Assembly (NCBI RefSeq): GCF_020379485.1
Contig: NW_026014775.1
Coordinates: 60,617-124,616 of the forward strand
Length of the DNA stretch: 64,000 nt
Direction of reading: 5' to 3'
Source of the DNA: Brassica napus
Lineage: Eukaryota > Streptophyta > Magnoliopsida > Brassicales > Brassicaceae
The position numbers were made by a program, and so were the translations under genes. Each line of letters starts with the position of its first letter. The stretch's first letter is position 1. The notes below the pieces were generated by a model. It ran no database searches. It worked only from the letters and a program-made list of their open reading frames with translations, and was not told the DNA's origin. Shown here one piece after another: positions 24,331-36,684 of this stretch.

Positions 24331-26473
24331 TCCCTAGTCATTAATAGCCTAGATCCTTTCAACAGATACGCAGCGGATTATTCTGTAGTAACCATTGGTC
24401 TAAAACCAATCTAACACTTGGCTGGTCGAATCACCTTAGCCTTGGTCAGTTTACTCAACTACCAATTAGCTTAAAGGTCAATCCTAAACCCAAACCAAGC
24501 CATACAATTCTGAGGTTCCATTCCCCTAAACCATTCTATCTAGATCTACATAAGTAAATGCTAGATCATACCTTTGCCACATCTACGGAGCTTATTAGCT
24601 CATTGGTCCTCCATTGACTCGAATTGCTCTTGCTTGACAGCTGGACCACGATCACTCAATGATCTTACTTAAGGTCCTTATCTTGATTCCTGCATCAAAC
24701 AACTCCCCTAGGTACTTAGTCATTCAACCAACCATCCCCACAGACATAAGTAATCTTTGAGAAGTCTTTGAAAGGATAAGGGTTTGCATCTGGCCTTTCT
24801 CGGCTCATGCACACTCAAACATCCCCTTGCCATATAGGCAATAGTACCTAATCCATATTCTGGACTGACAAATCTCATTAGATCCTAAGTCAATCAACCA
24901 ACCATCCTCACATGACTTGGAACTGATGAGTCATCATCTGGCCTGACCGGCTTTGGGACTTAACCCAAACAACATATATGATTTGTTCATACCAAACGAT
25001 GCATTCCTTAATCAGATTAGTTCCGACACCTTGAACCATCATTCAGAGGTCAGGTCGTCCATACTCAACCATGATCAGATCTTACACGGCCTTCCTTGAA
25101 CAATCACACTTAGGCTCAGTATCTATGGTCTACGACTCATAGTACTAGCCATACACCAAGGTTGATATCTAGAAGCATCACATCAATACTCTTACTCCAG
25201 CAACGTGACTATCCATACTAGTGCTCGGCCATCGAACCATCGTCATGAAACATGATCCGACCACCAGACTTGATAAGCCATCGTCTACTTAGCAGGTACT
25301 GATATAACCGGCCTTCCATTGCCATCATGTGGGTCTACGCCCTACATAATGCATATGGCGCCTATCCTACTCACCAACCCAAGGTTTATTGTAAGATATC
25401 CCACTTAGCCTTTGCGGCTAAAGCCATCCAACCATAGCCGGATCATCCATAGTGCCGTCTAACCGTCTGGTTAAGATCTAGGTGCGATCGACCAGTTATA
25501 AGTCGGGCCCAAAGGCTCACGGACCTTCTTACCTGATCCGACCCAAAGCCTGGATCCATACCAGAGAGTAAGGCCCAATACCAAACCGGATTGCCTTGCA
25601 ACCAATCAGACCTTGCGACACAACACTCCGGTTAAACTAACCGTCCGTCCGTTCGACTATGCAGCCGCGGACTGTCCACTTGGTTCGGCCTAAGCCTTGA
25701 ACCAATGGCACCGTTTGGAACTCACACCCTTTGGGAACTAGTACCCTTTGGACACTCGTGCCTCTTGGCAACTCATGACCCTTGGCATCTCGCACCCATT
25801 CAGATGCTCCAACCGTTCGACCTAACCGTCCATATGGACTGTCTGGTCCGTGCGTGTGTCCGGCCTATGGCCAAAGGACCACGCCTTAACCTACACAAGT
25901 CATGAACCATTGTGACTGTTCAGGGAAGGGTTGAAACGTTCAGAACAGAACAGAACAGAACCGCCCCTATCCAATCGGATCACCTGAGGCCGGTTTAGAC
26001 CATGCGCGCGCCTAACTCGACGGTTATGGACCGCGACTTCATTACTCAACCAGAACCACGGTTATAACCAATCCCAACACATCAACAAGGCCAAGCCAAT
26101 GTACAGAAGGAGTAGAAGAAGAATTGGATGAAAAGAATAAGAAGAATAGGACACAATCCAAACGCCCATGGCTAGACCGGTTCAGACTGTCCGATTGTCT
26201 TAGCCGATGAGTCGGTGGTTACCCCACTGACCCTATCAGACTGAACCACGGCTTTCGAGTCCTTCTCCAGACCCTTCTCTACGCCTTGGGTATTCATAAC
26301 ACACGGCCTCCTCTCTCCTAAACCGTTCTCCTTGCCGGAGATACAAAACCACCACGACCGGCCCTTTTTCGGCCGATCTCTTGGCCAGAACTCTCTCTCT
26401 CTCTCTCTCTCTACGTTTTTCCATGAGTATTTTACTCTGGAATTGGATAATGAAATCGACCAGAGAGCCCCCA

Positions 26474-26481
26474 TATTTATA
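26474..26481 (-). promoter_or_regulatory. TATA box, 3' LTR of element C
   Basis: Minus-strand TATAAATA followed by GGGGGCTCTCTGG, the same context as in both LTRs of element A. Confidence 0.65.
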
Positions 26482-27080
26482 GAAAACGAGGGGGTAAGTC
26501 TTGCCCCACGAACAGGCACGACTTGCTAGCGAATGGGCACCATCGGCCAAGGGTTGTCCCCTTTCGGCCACTTGCATCCCTTCGCCCTTTCTGATTGGGT
26601 TTGGGGTCGGTCATAAGCCCAACCCACGCCCCAAGCCTCCTGGACTTAGCCCACGGCCTTGCCCAAAGACCCAACAGCCCATGGCCTCATGGCCGGACCT
26701 CACAGCCGGCCACTGACCCGGACCCGGACCATCGGCCTAAAGCCCGAACAGTCCGTCTAGCTGAGGTGAGCTGACTCTCAGCTGCCTCAGCTGGGTGAGC
26801 TAGTAGTCCAGCTAGTGGAGCTGACTTAGTAGGGACTGAGCTGGAGTGAACCAAACCTAGCTTCATTGAGCTGGCCGAGCTACTCGTCCACTTCGTCCAG
26901 TTACCGTCTTACTCGTCCTAGCTGTCTCTTAGCTTGTATAAGGTTAAGTCTAAGTTTCCTTATGTCCTTAACCATCTTTCTCGACCATGGAACGCTTGCC
27001 TTGATGTCCTAAGACTGGCTTGTACGTTTCCTCGAACCATGGCCGTCCCGACAATCCTTTCCAGGATTGGGGGCGTGACA

Positions 27081-27094
27081 AGTCTCCCCCACTT
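27081..27094 (-). other. Polypurine tract of element C
   Basis: Minus strand reads AAGTGGGGGAGACT directly before the 3' LTR. It is the expected plus-strand primer and fixes the element as minus-strand. Confidence 0.8.
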
Positions 27095-28108
27095 GTAATG
27101 GATTCGTCCTCGAATCCGGTGATGATTATACCTTGTCCCAAGACAAAATATTCCAAACAAACTTATTCTAGTCTTGATCAGAGAATAGAACAAGCTTGAT
27201 TAAAACCACCGAATCACCACTTCGTTGATCAATTTTCCTTTGACCATCGTTGTACAAGTCTCCCCCACTTGATAAGGATTTAACCACAAAAATCCTATCA
27301 AGTGGTCCTTTCTGGTTTCGCTGATGGCACCCTTACTTGTCTACTTTGACCACAGTCGAGGGTCCATCAAGCACCCATTCAAGTGATACTTGAAAATCCA
27401 TCCAAAGACATTCCTTGTGTCACTGGCCGAAATCTCCAGGTTGCGGTCCTAGTATCCAACAAGTCTATGTCTTTCCTTTGAATAGCATCTTCTTCAGATT
27501 TTATTCTTTCTCTGATCATAGTCCAAGACTAGATCATAATCAGTCCCTAGGAACATGCTGCATACTCGAGCCTTAGTAGATTTGGCCAATCCCCACACCA
27601 CTCGATGTACCAGTCAAGTCCTCACGAACTTGTTCTAATCTTTAGGCTGCTCGTCCTACAACGAGTCCTAACAGATTATTATGGTTCTTTTGTCCTTCAT
27701 GGACAATAAGGCTCATGACCTCAGCCACAACGTACTGGATCATCCCCTTAACCGGCCACAACCTTTTCAGGCTTGGCCACATTGCGATCTTTGTCCCTCC
27801 AGACTAAAAACGCCTCAGACTTGACTTCTATCCTTCACTGGACTTTGTCATAATTCGATCCTGGTCCTTCCTTGGACTCGATCGTACTCTGGTTCTGGTC
27901 CACTCAGGGACTCGACCGTTTCACCCCGACCATAGGTCCATCTCCGAATAGGTCGTGGGCTGATCCTCGTCCTTTTTTTTTTGGACTTGATCATTCTCAA
28001 CCTTAGGTCAAACTCCGACTTGGTTGTACTGCGACCATGGTCCTCTCTCGGACGTGGTCAACTTCGGCTCTGCCATCTCAGTCGGAGCCGACAGAAACAG
28101 ACTCTAGG
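27095..28108 (-). other. Non-coding interior of element C
   Basis: About 1 kb sits where RT to integrase should be. Apart from the pol-end match close to the polypurine tract (to about 27120), I recognise no protein domain and no long open frame on either strand. Phrases such as AAGTCTCCCCCACTTG recur near 27258, suggesting a short copy of the tract region. I can assign no function. Confidence 0.5.
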
Positions 28109-28863
28109 ACAGTGGTGCTGTCCCTGGTTCCAGTTCAATCATAAATGGATCCGACCTACCAGAGGGGAGACTCTGTAGCGAACGGAACACATCTGGGAAC
28201 TCAGACACCAATGGGTCCTCAAACAGATCTTTTAGATCACCAGAATTTGCCGCGCTCCATAGTGGTAATTGTGGTCAAAAAAATACTTCACAATCCCGTC
28301 TAAGCATCCGATCCACACGGAATGCTGACACCACTACTTTCCTTAAAGCCGGACTCAGACAATGGATCTCGATACCAACGAGATCCCAGACAGATCAACA
28401 GAATTGCCGTGCTCCGTAGTGGTAGTTGTGGTCAAAAATACTTCACAACCCTGTCTAAGCATCCAATTCACTTGGACTACTGACACCCCTACTTTCCTTA
28501 GAGCCGGACTCAGACTCAGACTTTGGTACTGGATCGGGTGAGCTCCAGTCTCCAATTGCACACGAACTTTGTGGCAATCGAGAGTGGCCCGATACTTTCC
28601 CAACCAGATTCATGCCTAGGATCATCTCGTGATTCTGTAGGCGCGTGGATATTTTTCTCGATCAGATCTACAGGCAGATTTCTCTCCTGGATCCACACCG
28701 GGATATTTTTCATGAGCCCTAGTGAATGCATAATTTGCCCACCGGCTGCCCTCACTAGTCTCGAATAATCCCCAGAACTCAGACAGAACAGACTCTTTCC
28801 GACCAGTCCCGGACTCACAAAACTATGTGTAGCCTCTGTGTCGAAAAGTACGTGTGTTTCCAC
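28109..28863 (-). pseudogene. Protease and RT start, relic of element C
   Basis: Minus-strand translation gives the Tekay protease from 28863 leftwards. In the active site the Gly codon has become Glu (Asp-Thr-Glu), so the enzyme would be dead. It continues through the linker (MLRQGCE motif) into the amino end of RT near 28225-28120, matching element A at 47735-47840. The linker is present twice as a direct repeat of about 100 bp (28246-28345 and 28402-28500). RT stops at about 28110 and its catalytic core is absent. The linker frame here is continuous where element A has a one-base loss. Confidence 0.8.
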
Positions 28864-29730
28864 ACCACAAATCCACTTGTGGAAACTATCTCAGTGCATG
28901 ACCACACCACAAAGAACGTCCCATAACATCCCTCATGGCATTGCCAATAACTTCAATACTTCCAGTTCCAGTGGATACCTAGATGAGTAAGATCTCGGTT
29001 TGACCACACACTTGGAAAACGTCCCATACCATTCTCCAAGGCGTCTTACTTTTGCGAATGCTCACACCATTCACAAGAGCAATTTTAATATACCTCAATC
29101 CCCATTATACTACGGTAGTTAAGATCATGTTCTTACATTGATTGGAACAAACATCATGAGTTTCCTCATTCTTTCCTTGGACAGATTCAGATTGGAATTG
29201 ATTCATTCCATCCTACTAGATCTAAGGAAACCTACCTTGACTTATACCGAGTCCTAGCTGATCCATCTGATCACAAGTCCACTCGTGTACTGGTCATGTA
29301 GTGTCTCCTTTGAGTCAGATATAACATTGCATATGCTTTATTTATTATGAACGGCCATCAAGGGATAACACTTAACTTCAGTAGAATGCTGCACCTTTAT
29401 TTCAACCTAAGCCACTCTCTGGTTCATGTTACTTCCCTTGTTTAGGTCATCCATAAACAAGTCTTGCATTGCTTCCATCCCTTCCAACCCGTCTATTACT
29501 TATAAATACTAGATCGACCAACCTTTCTGTTTTTAGGTTCTTGGCCTTGGAAAATGTATCTTGGCTAAGCTGGTTCATCTTAGAATTCCCACATTTACAA
29601 GCATGATACCCTAGCTTACCTCAACTCTTTCTTGGCTCACCCCAACTAAGGTTTCATAGTCATCATAGTTTTGGAAATAACTTCGGTATGGAACACAACA
29701 TCTTAGAGCGTTGTCCTAAACAGGATCAAG
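28864..29730 (-). other. Leader region of element C without gag
   Basis: Between the primer site and the protease relic there are about 870 bases with no gag match, no zinc knuckle and no long open frame. Gag has been deleted or replaced. I see no other gene here. Confidence 0.55.
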
Positions 29731-29748
29731 CATGCTCTGATACCAACT
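29731..29748 (-). other. Primer binding site of element C
   Basis: Minus strand reads AGTTGGTATCAGAGCATG directly after the 5' LTR. TGGTATCAGAGC is the standard match to plant initiator Met tRNA and is identical to the site in element A. Confidence 0.85.
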
Positions 29749-32518
29749 TGTAAGACCCGATCCCGGCAGCCTAGGCCGCGGTCGATGCCTCACGTCGCTC
29801 GGTCCACTTCCTGGCCGAACCTCTTAATTTTCGCCCTTTATTTATAATATCGCCTAAAGGCGAGGGCTAACTTAGATCTTAGCTAAAGACTTCCCTAGTC
29901 ATTAATAGCCTAGATCCTTTCAACAGATACGCAGCGGATTATTCTCTAGTTAACCATTGGTCTAAAACAAATCTAACACTTGTCTGGTCGAATCACCTTA
30001 GCCTTGGTCAGCTTACTCAACTACCAATTAGCTTAAAGGTTAATCCTAAACCCAAACCAAGTCATACGATTCTGAGGTTCCATTCCCCTAAACCATTCTA
30101 TCTAGATCTACATAAGTAAATGCTAGATCATACCTTTGCCACATCTACGGAGCTTATTAGCTCATCGGTCCTCCATTGATTCGAATTGCTCTTGCTTGAC
30201 CGCTGGACCACGATCACTCAATGATCTTACTTAAGGTCCTTATCTTGACTCCTGCATTAAACAGCTCCCCTAGGTACTTAGTCATTCAACCAACCATCCC
30301 CACAGACATAAGTAACCTTTGAGAAGTCTTTGAAAGGATAAGGGTTTGCATCTGGCCTTTCTCGGCTCATGCACAATCCAAAATCCTTTTGCCTTATAGG
30401 CAATAGTACCAAGTCCATCTTCTGGACTGACAAAGCTCATTAGATCCTAAGTCAATCAACCAACCATCCTCACATGACTTGGAACTGATGAGTCATCATC
30501 TGGCCTGACCGGCCTTGGGACTTAACCCCGACAACATATATGATTTGTTCATACCAACCGATGCATTCCTAATCAGGTTAGTTCCGACACCTTGAACCAT
30601 CATTCAGAGGTCAGGTCGTCCATACTCAACCATGATCAGATCTTACACGGCCTTCCTTGAACAATCACACTTAGGCTCAGTATCTATGGTCTACGACACA
30701 TAGTACTAGCCATACACTTCGTCATGACTCTTAGCCAATCTCGAAGCTATCAACACCAAGGTTGATATCTAGAAGCATCACATCAATACTCTTACTCCAG
30801 CAACCTGACTATCCATACTAGTGCTCGGCCATCGAACCATCGTCATGAAACATGATCCGACAACAAGACTTGATAAGCCATCGTCTACTTAGCAGGTACT
30901 GATATAACCGGCCTTCCATTGCCATCATGTGGGTCTACGCCCTACATAATGCATATGGCGCCTATCCTACTCACCAACCCAAGGTTTATTGTAAGATATC
31001 CCACTTAGCCTTTGCGGCTAAAGCCATCCAACCATAGCCGGATCGTCCATAGTCCCGTCTAACCGTCTGGTTAAGATCTAGGTGCGATCGACCAGTTATA
31101 AGTCTGGACCAAAGGCTCACGGACCTTCTTACCTGATCCGACCCAAAGCCTGGATCCATACCAGAGAGTAAGGCCCAAGACCAAACCGGATTGCCTTGCA
31201 ACCAATCAGACCTTGCGACACAACACTCCGGTTAAATTAACCGTCCGTCCGTTCGACTATGCAGCCGCGGACTGTCCACTTGGTTCGGCCTAAGCCTTGA
31301 ACCAATGGCACCGTTTGGAACTCACACCCTTTGGGAACAAGTACCCTTTGGACACTCGTGCCTCTTGGCAACTCATGACCCTTGGCATCTCGCACCCATT
31401 CAGATGCTCCAACCGTTCGACCTAACCGTCCGTATGGACTGTCTGGTCCGTGCGTGTGTCCGGCCTATGGCCAAAGGACGACGCCTTAACCTACACAAGT
31501 CATGAACCATTGTGACTGTTCAGGGAAGGGTTGCAACCGTTCAGAACAGAACAGAACAGAACCGCCCCTATCCAATCGGATCACCTGAGGCCGGTTTAGA
31601 CCATGTGCGCGCCTAACTCGACGGTTATGGACCGCGACTTCATTACTCAACCAGAACCACGGTTATAACCAATCCCAACACATAAACAAGGCCACGCCAA
31701 TGTACAGAAGGATTAGAAGAAGAATTGGATGAAAAGAATAAGAAGAATAGGACACAATCCAAACGCCCATGGCTAGACCGGTTCAGACTGTCCGATTGTT
31801 TTAGCCGATGAGTCGGTGGTTACCCCACTGACCCTATCAGACTGAACCACGGCTTTTGAGTCCTTCTCCAGACCCTTCTCTACGCCTTGGGTATTCATAA
31901 CACACGGCCTCCTCTCTCCTAAACCGTTCTCCTTGCCGGAGATACAAAACCACCACGACCGGCCCTTTTCCGGCGATCTCTTGGCCAGAACTCTCTCTCT
32001 CTCTCTCTACGTTTTTCCATGAGTATTTTACTCTGGAATTGGATAATGAAATCGACCAGAGAGCCCCCATATTTATAGAAAACGAGGGGGTAAGTCTTGC
32101 CCCACGAACAGGCACGACTTGCTAGCGAATGGGCACCATCGGCCAAGGGTTGTCCCCTTTCGGCCACTTGCATCCCTTCGCCCTTTCTGATTGGGTTTGG
32201 GGTCGGTCATAAGCCCAACCCACGCCCCAAGCCTCCTGGACTTAGCCCACGGCCTTGCCCAAAGACCCAACAGCCCATGGCCTCATGGCCGGACCTCACA
32301 GCCTGTCACTGACCCGGACCCGGACCATCGGCCTAAATCCCGAACAGTCCGTCTAGCTGAGGTGAGCTGACTCTCAGCTGCCTCAGCTGGGTGAGCTAGT
32401 AGTCCTTAACCTTCTTTCTCGACCATGGAACGCTTGCCTTGATGTCCTAACTCTGGCTTGTACGTTTCCTCGAACCATGGCCGTCCCGACAATCCTTTCC
32501 AGGATTGGGGGCGTGACA
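29749..32518 (-). repeat. 5' LTR of element C
   Basis: This 2770-bp LTR starts TGTAAGACCCGATCCCGG and ends GGGCGTGACA. It closely matches 22527-27080 apart from solo LTR D and a deletion near 32403. Its TATA box is at 32070-32077. Confidence 0.92.
32070..32077 (-). promoter_or_regulatory. TATA box, 5' LTR of element C
   Basis: Minus-strand TATAAATA, the equivalent of 26474-26481. Confidence 0.65.
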
Positions 32519-34762
32519 CGCCAGCACACACAGGACATCCGGGGCTGTTTGTGGCTGTCTGTCAGCACACACAGGACATCCGTGTGTGTCCGTGTGTGTC
32601 TGTCAGCACACACAGGATGTTCGTGGATGTCGGTAAGCATACACAGGACGTCCGTGGCTGTACGTGTGTGTCCGTCAGCACACACAGGACGTCTGTGGCT
32701 GTCCATCAGTTCACATATCAGCACGTTGGTCCTTGGACTCTGCACGCTGGCCCTTCCCGTGGACTGTTTGGGTGATTTTGGCCCACGTGGGCTATCTGTT
32801 CAGTACACACAGGACGTCCGTGGGTGTCCGCCAGCACACACAGGACGTCCGTGGCGGTCCGTGTGTGTCCGTCAGCACACACAGGACATCCATGGCTGTC
32901 CATCAGTATACATATCAGCACGCTCGTCCTTGGACTCAGTACGCTGGCCCTTCCCGTGGACTGTTTGGGTGATTTTGGCCCACGTGGGCTATCTGTTCAG
33001 TACACACAGGACGTATGTGGGTGTCCGTCAGCACACACAGGACGTCCGTGTGTGTCCGTCAGCACACACAGGACGTTCGTGGCTGTGCGTGTGTGTCCGT
33101 GTGTGTCTGTCAGCACACACATGACGTCTGTGGCAGTCCATCAGTACACATATCAGCACGTTGGTCCTTTGACTCCGCACGCTGACCCTTCCTGTGGACT
33201 ATTCGGGTAATTTTGGCCCTCGTGGGCTGTCTGTTCAGTACACACAGGACGTCCGTGGGTGTCCGCCAGCACACACAGGACGTCCGTGGCTGTTTGTGGC
33301 TGTCCGTCAGCACACACAGGACGTCCGTGTGTGTCTGTCAGCACATACAGAACGTCCGTGGGTGTCCCTCAGCACACACAGGACGTCAGTGGGTGTTCGT
33401 CAGCACACACAGGACATCCGTGTCTGTCCGTCAGCACACACATGACGTCCGTGGCTGTCTATCAGTACACATATAAGCACGTTGGTCCTTGGACTCCGCA
33501 CGCTGACCCTTCTTGTTGACTGTTCGGGTGAATTTGGCCCTCGTGGGCTGTCTGTTCAGTACACACAGGACGTCCGTGGGTGTCCGCCAGCACACACATG
33601 ACGTCTGTGGCTGTCCGTGTGTGTCCATCTGTGTCCGTCAACACACACAGGACGTCCGTGGCTGTCCCTCAGTACACATATCAGCACGTTGGTCCTTGGA
33701 CTCAGCATGCTGGCCCTTCCCGTGGACTGTTTGGGTGATTTTGTCCCAAGTGGGCTGTCTGTTCAGTACACACAGGACGTCCATGGGTGTCCGCCAGCAC
33801 ACACAGGACGTCCGGGGCTGTTTGTGGCTGTCTGTCAGCACACACAGGACATCCGTGTGTGTCCGTGTGTGTCTGTCAGCACACACAGGACGTTCGTGGG
33901 TGTCGGTCAGCACACACAGGACGTCCGTCTGTGTCCGTAAGCATACACAGGACGTCCGTGGCTGTCCGTGTGTTTCCGTCAGCACACACCGGACGTGTGT
34001 GGCTGTCCATGAGTACACATATCAGCACGTTGGTCCTTGGACTCTACACGCTGACCCTTCCCGTGGACTGTTTGGGTGATTTTGGCCCACGTGGGCTATC
34101 TGTTCAGTACACACAGGACGTCTGTGGGTGTCCGCCAGCACACACAGGATGTCCTTGGCGGACCGTGTGTGTGCGTCAGCACACACATGACGTCCGTGGC
34201 TGTCCATCAGTATACATATCAGCACGCTGGTCCTTGGACTCAGCACGCTGGCCCTTCCCGTGGACTGTTTGGGTGATTTTGGCCCATGTGGGCTGTCTGT
34301 TCAGTACACACAGGACGTCTGTGGGTGTCCGTCAGCACACACTGGACGTCCGTGTGTGTCCGTCAGCACACACAGGACGTTCGTGGCTGTGTGTGTGTGT
34401 CCGTGTGTGTCTGTCAGCACACACATGACGTCTGTGGCTGTCCATCAGTACACATATCAGCACGTGTGTCCTTTGACTCCGCACGCTGACCCTTCCTACG
34501 GACTGTTCGGGTGATTTTGGCCCTCGTGGGCTGTCTGTTCAGTACACACAGGACGTGCGTGGGTGTCCGCCAGCACACACAGGACGTCCGTGGCTGTCCG
34601 TGTGTGTCCGTCTGTGTCCGTCAGCACACACAGGACGTCCGTGGCTGTCCCTTAGTATACATATCAGCACGTTGGTCCTTGGACTCAGCACGCTGGCCCT
34701 TCCTGTGGACTGTTTGGGTGATTTTATCCCACGTGGGCTGTCTATTCAGTACACACAGGACG
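32519..34762. repeat. Satellite array, block 3
   Basis: This is the continuation of block 2 after element C. Removing C with one CGCCA rejoins a normal unit (GTGTCCGCCAGCACACACAGG). The block shows the usual alternation of the constant block and 31-base units. It ends at GGACG (34758-34762), the left target duplication of element A, and resumes at 61904. Confidence 0.95.
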
Positions 34763-34960
34763 TGTCACTCCCCCAATCCTGAATAGGATTGTTGGGACGG
34801 CCATGGTTCGAGGAAACGTGCAAGCCAGTCTTAGGACATCAAGGCAAGCGTTGCATGGTCGAGAAAGAAGGTTAAGGACATAAGGAAACTTAGACTTAAC
34901 CTTATACAAGCTAAGAGACAGCTAGGACGAGTAAGACAGTAACTGGACAAAGTGGACGAG
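34763..34960 (+). repeat. 5' LTR of element A, first part
   Basis: The first 198 bp of U3, ending in ACGAG, which is the left target duplication of B1. It matches 50678-50875 in the 3' LTR closely. Confidence 0.95.
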
Positions 34961-35337
34961 TGTGGGAACCGAAATTCACACTGTCGATTTCCGTTTAAAT
35001 AAGGAAACTAGGAAAACCCTAATTTCCCAGAGGACCCGGATATCTGTTAATTACCACACGTCAAGCAATCACAACACGAGAATAACAACGATAAAAATAA
35101 GAAATCGAAAAGAGAGCAAAGTAGATCTTTATTCCGAATCTGCGTATGAGCGTTACAACAAGGTATAAGCCTGGGCTCGAGAGCTGTCGGCGAGATTCCT
35201 ACTTCTAGCAACCCCAAGACGGCTAAACCTAATTGAGTCGCAGCTCAAAATAACAAAAACGGAAAATTGCCTAAATTGCTCTAAGTGCTAAGTTTGCTCT
35301 GAAAAAAGCTCTCTCTCTGCTCCTCGCCTAGGACTCC

Positions 35338-35344
35338 TTATATA
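35338..35344 (-). promoter_or_regulatory. TATA box, 3' LTR of B1
   Basis: Minus strand TATATAAGGAGTCC, identical in context in all four B LTRs. Confidence 0.65.
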
Positions 35345-35765
35345 CTAGCTCCAAGGTTGGTTTACGCTTTTACTCTTCTGCCCTTAAGCTGTCATAGCAT
35401 AAAAATGGAGATATTCCATTTTTCCCGATCTTCACAATTATCTTCAAAACTTCCGTATTTATCCGCGGAAACTTGACATTTATCCTTCCTCGTGGGCCAA
35501 GCGTGAACCATGCTGTGGTTCACGGGCTTTTGGTTAGGAAAAATCGTAGGATGGGCCTCGAGTCGTGTTTTAGGTCCCTTTGGGCTGTCTTCCGACTCGA
35601 CACGTTTACTACGAGTTTTCCGCGGTTTCTAATCCGCGAAGTCTGATCGATGAATTAGAATAGCGGGAAACATGGACTGAGCTTGCTACGGTCTTCGGGA
35701 GATAGCATTCAAAGGTTTGACGAGAATGCAAAGACTGGTGTCGTATCGATGTTTGGAGAGGTTCA

Positions 35766-36232
35766 ATCGCTACACAGCGACCAAACTTTGGCTCGAGCCC
35801 GGTCGCTACGTAGCGACCGAGTGGGACAAGTGCTCGGTCGCTACGTAGCGACCGAGCTTTGGCTTGAGCTCGGTCGCTACGTAGCGACGATCGCACGGTC
35901 GCTACGTAGCGACCGAGCTTTGGCTCGAGCTCGGTTGCTACGTAGCGACCGAGCGGGACGATCGCTCAGTCGCTACGTAGCGACCGAGCGGGACGATCGC
36001 TCGGTTGCTACCTAGCGACCGAGCTTTGGCTCGAGCTCGGTCGCTACGTAGCGACCGAGCGGGACGATCGCTCGGTCGCTACGTAGCGACCGAGCGGGAC
36101 GATTGCTCGGTCGCTATGTAGCGACCGAGCTTTGACTCGAGCTCGGTCGCTACGTAGCGACCGAGCGGGACGGTCGCTCGGTCGCTACGTAGCGACCGAG
36201 CTTTGGCTCAGGTTTGGTTGCTGCATAGCGAT
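35766..36232. repeat. Palindrome array in 3' LTR of B1
   Basis: About 14 copies of the perfect palindrome CGGTCGCTACGTAGCGACCG or close variants recur every 34-36 bases. The spacers alternate between an AGCTTTGGCTCGAGCT type and an AGCGGGACGATCGCT type. Most variants are single C-to-T or G-to-A changes. Open frames reading RYVAT or SLRSDR are by-products of the repeat. Confidence 0.95.
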
Positions 36233-36423
36233 CGGACGGCGTGTATGCGTGGTGACCGAGCTTGGTTAGTTCGGTTTGAATCCCAAAGGATACTTCTTCG
36301 TAAAAACTTCGTATTGGTTATTTTTACGAAAATTACATCTCTTCTTTTACTATCTCTTTTGGAAATACGATCTCCGAGGATTTTCGGGTGGTAATTCTGT
36401 CGTAACCGTTTTTGACCCCAACA

Positions 36424-36442
36424 GTTTGCCCCCCAGCCCGTT
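36424..36442 (-). other. Polypurine tract of B1
   Basis: Minus strand reads CGGGCTGGGGGGCAAAC directly before the 3' LTR, the same as in B2 apart from one base. Confidence 0.8.
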
Positions 36443-36555
36443 AGGATCATGCATCGTAGGATCCTAGCGTGCGGTTAGGCATGTTTGGCAAGTTAGGCGT
36501 GATGGATGGAATTAATATCCGAAAGTCCGAGCTTGAATAGTAAATCCTCATGTCT

Positions 36556-36561
36556 TATAAG
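36556..36561 (+). promoter_or_regulatory. TATA-like box for the B1 antisense gene
   Basis: TATAAG lies about 125 bases before the ATG at 36685, followed by a CT-rich leader. B2 has TATAAG about 90 bases before its antisense ATG. The shared placement suggests a dedicated promoter; this is an inference. Confidence 0.45.
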
Positions 36562-36684
36562 AAGGGAGGTAACTTGTTCCATAATTTTTTCACTTTCTTG
36601 TCTTTCTCTAAGATCTTTCTTAAGAAAAAACTTTATATCTTTCTCTCCACCCTTTTCCTCTATTCTCTCAAGAGAAGTGTAAAG

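Larger units (their letters stand above)
22527..27080 (-). repeat. 3' LTR of element C (contains solo LTR D)
   Basis: This LTR starts TGTAAGACCCGATCCC and ends GCGTGACA. D interrupts it at 22675-24330, with TCCCT duplicated on each side. Its U3 half resembles the U3 of element A, and its U5 half resembles LTRs E, F, G and H. A CT-dinucleotide run lies at about 26391-26412 and a GAACA run at about 25942-25962. Confidence 0.9.
22527..32518 (-). mobile_element. Element C, gutted Tekay-type retrotransposon (TSD CGCCA)
   Basis: The element is bounded by TGTAAGACCC at 22527 and GGGCGTGACA at 32518. It is flanked by CGCCA at 22522-22526 and 32519-32523, inside a satellite unit. Reading leftwards it has a 5' LTR (32518-29749), a primer site, a 2.67-kb interior, a polypurine tract and a 3' LTR (27080-22527) carrying solo LTR D. 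The interior keeps only protease and the first part of RT. Gag, most of RT, RNase H and integrase are gone, so it is non-autonomous. After removing D, its LTRs are about 2890 and 2770 bp. Part of the difference is a deletion near 32403 that removed the AGCT-rich segment present at about 26813-26960. Confidence 0.92.
34961..36423 (-). repeat. 3' LTR of B1
   Basis: This 1463-bp LTR matches 42264-43734. It contains the palindrome array at 35766-36232 and a TATA box at 35338-35344. Confidence 0.93.

Noticed and set aside
26391..26412. CT dinucleotide run as a regulatory element
   Set aside because: It is a short microsatellite that differs in length between the LTRs of element C and is interrupted in element A; I see no evidence of function.
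35683..36015. Frames with repeated RYVAT or SLRSDR motifs in the B LTRs
   Set aside because: They are translations of the palindrome array, readable on both strands, with no start context or conserved length.
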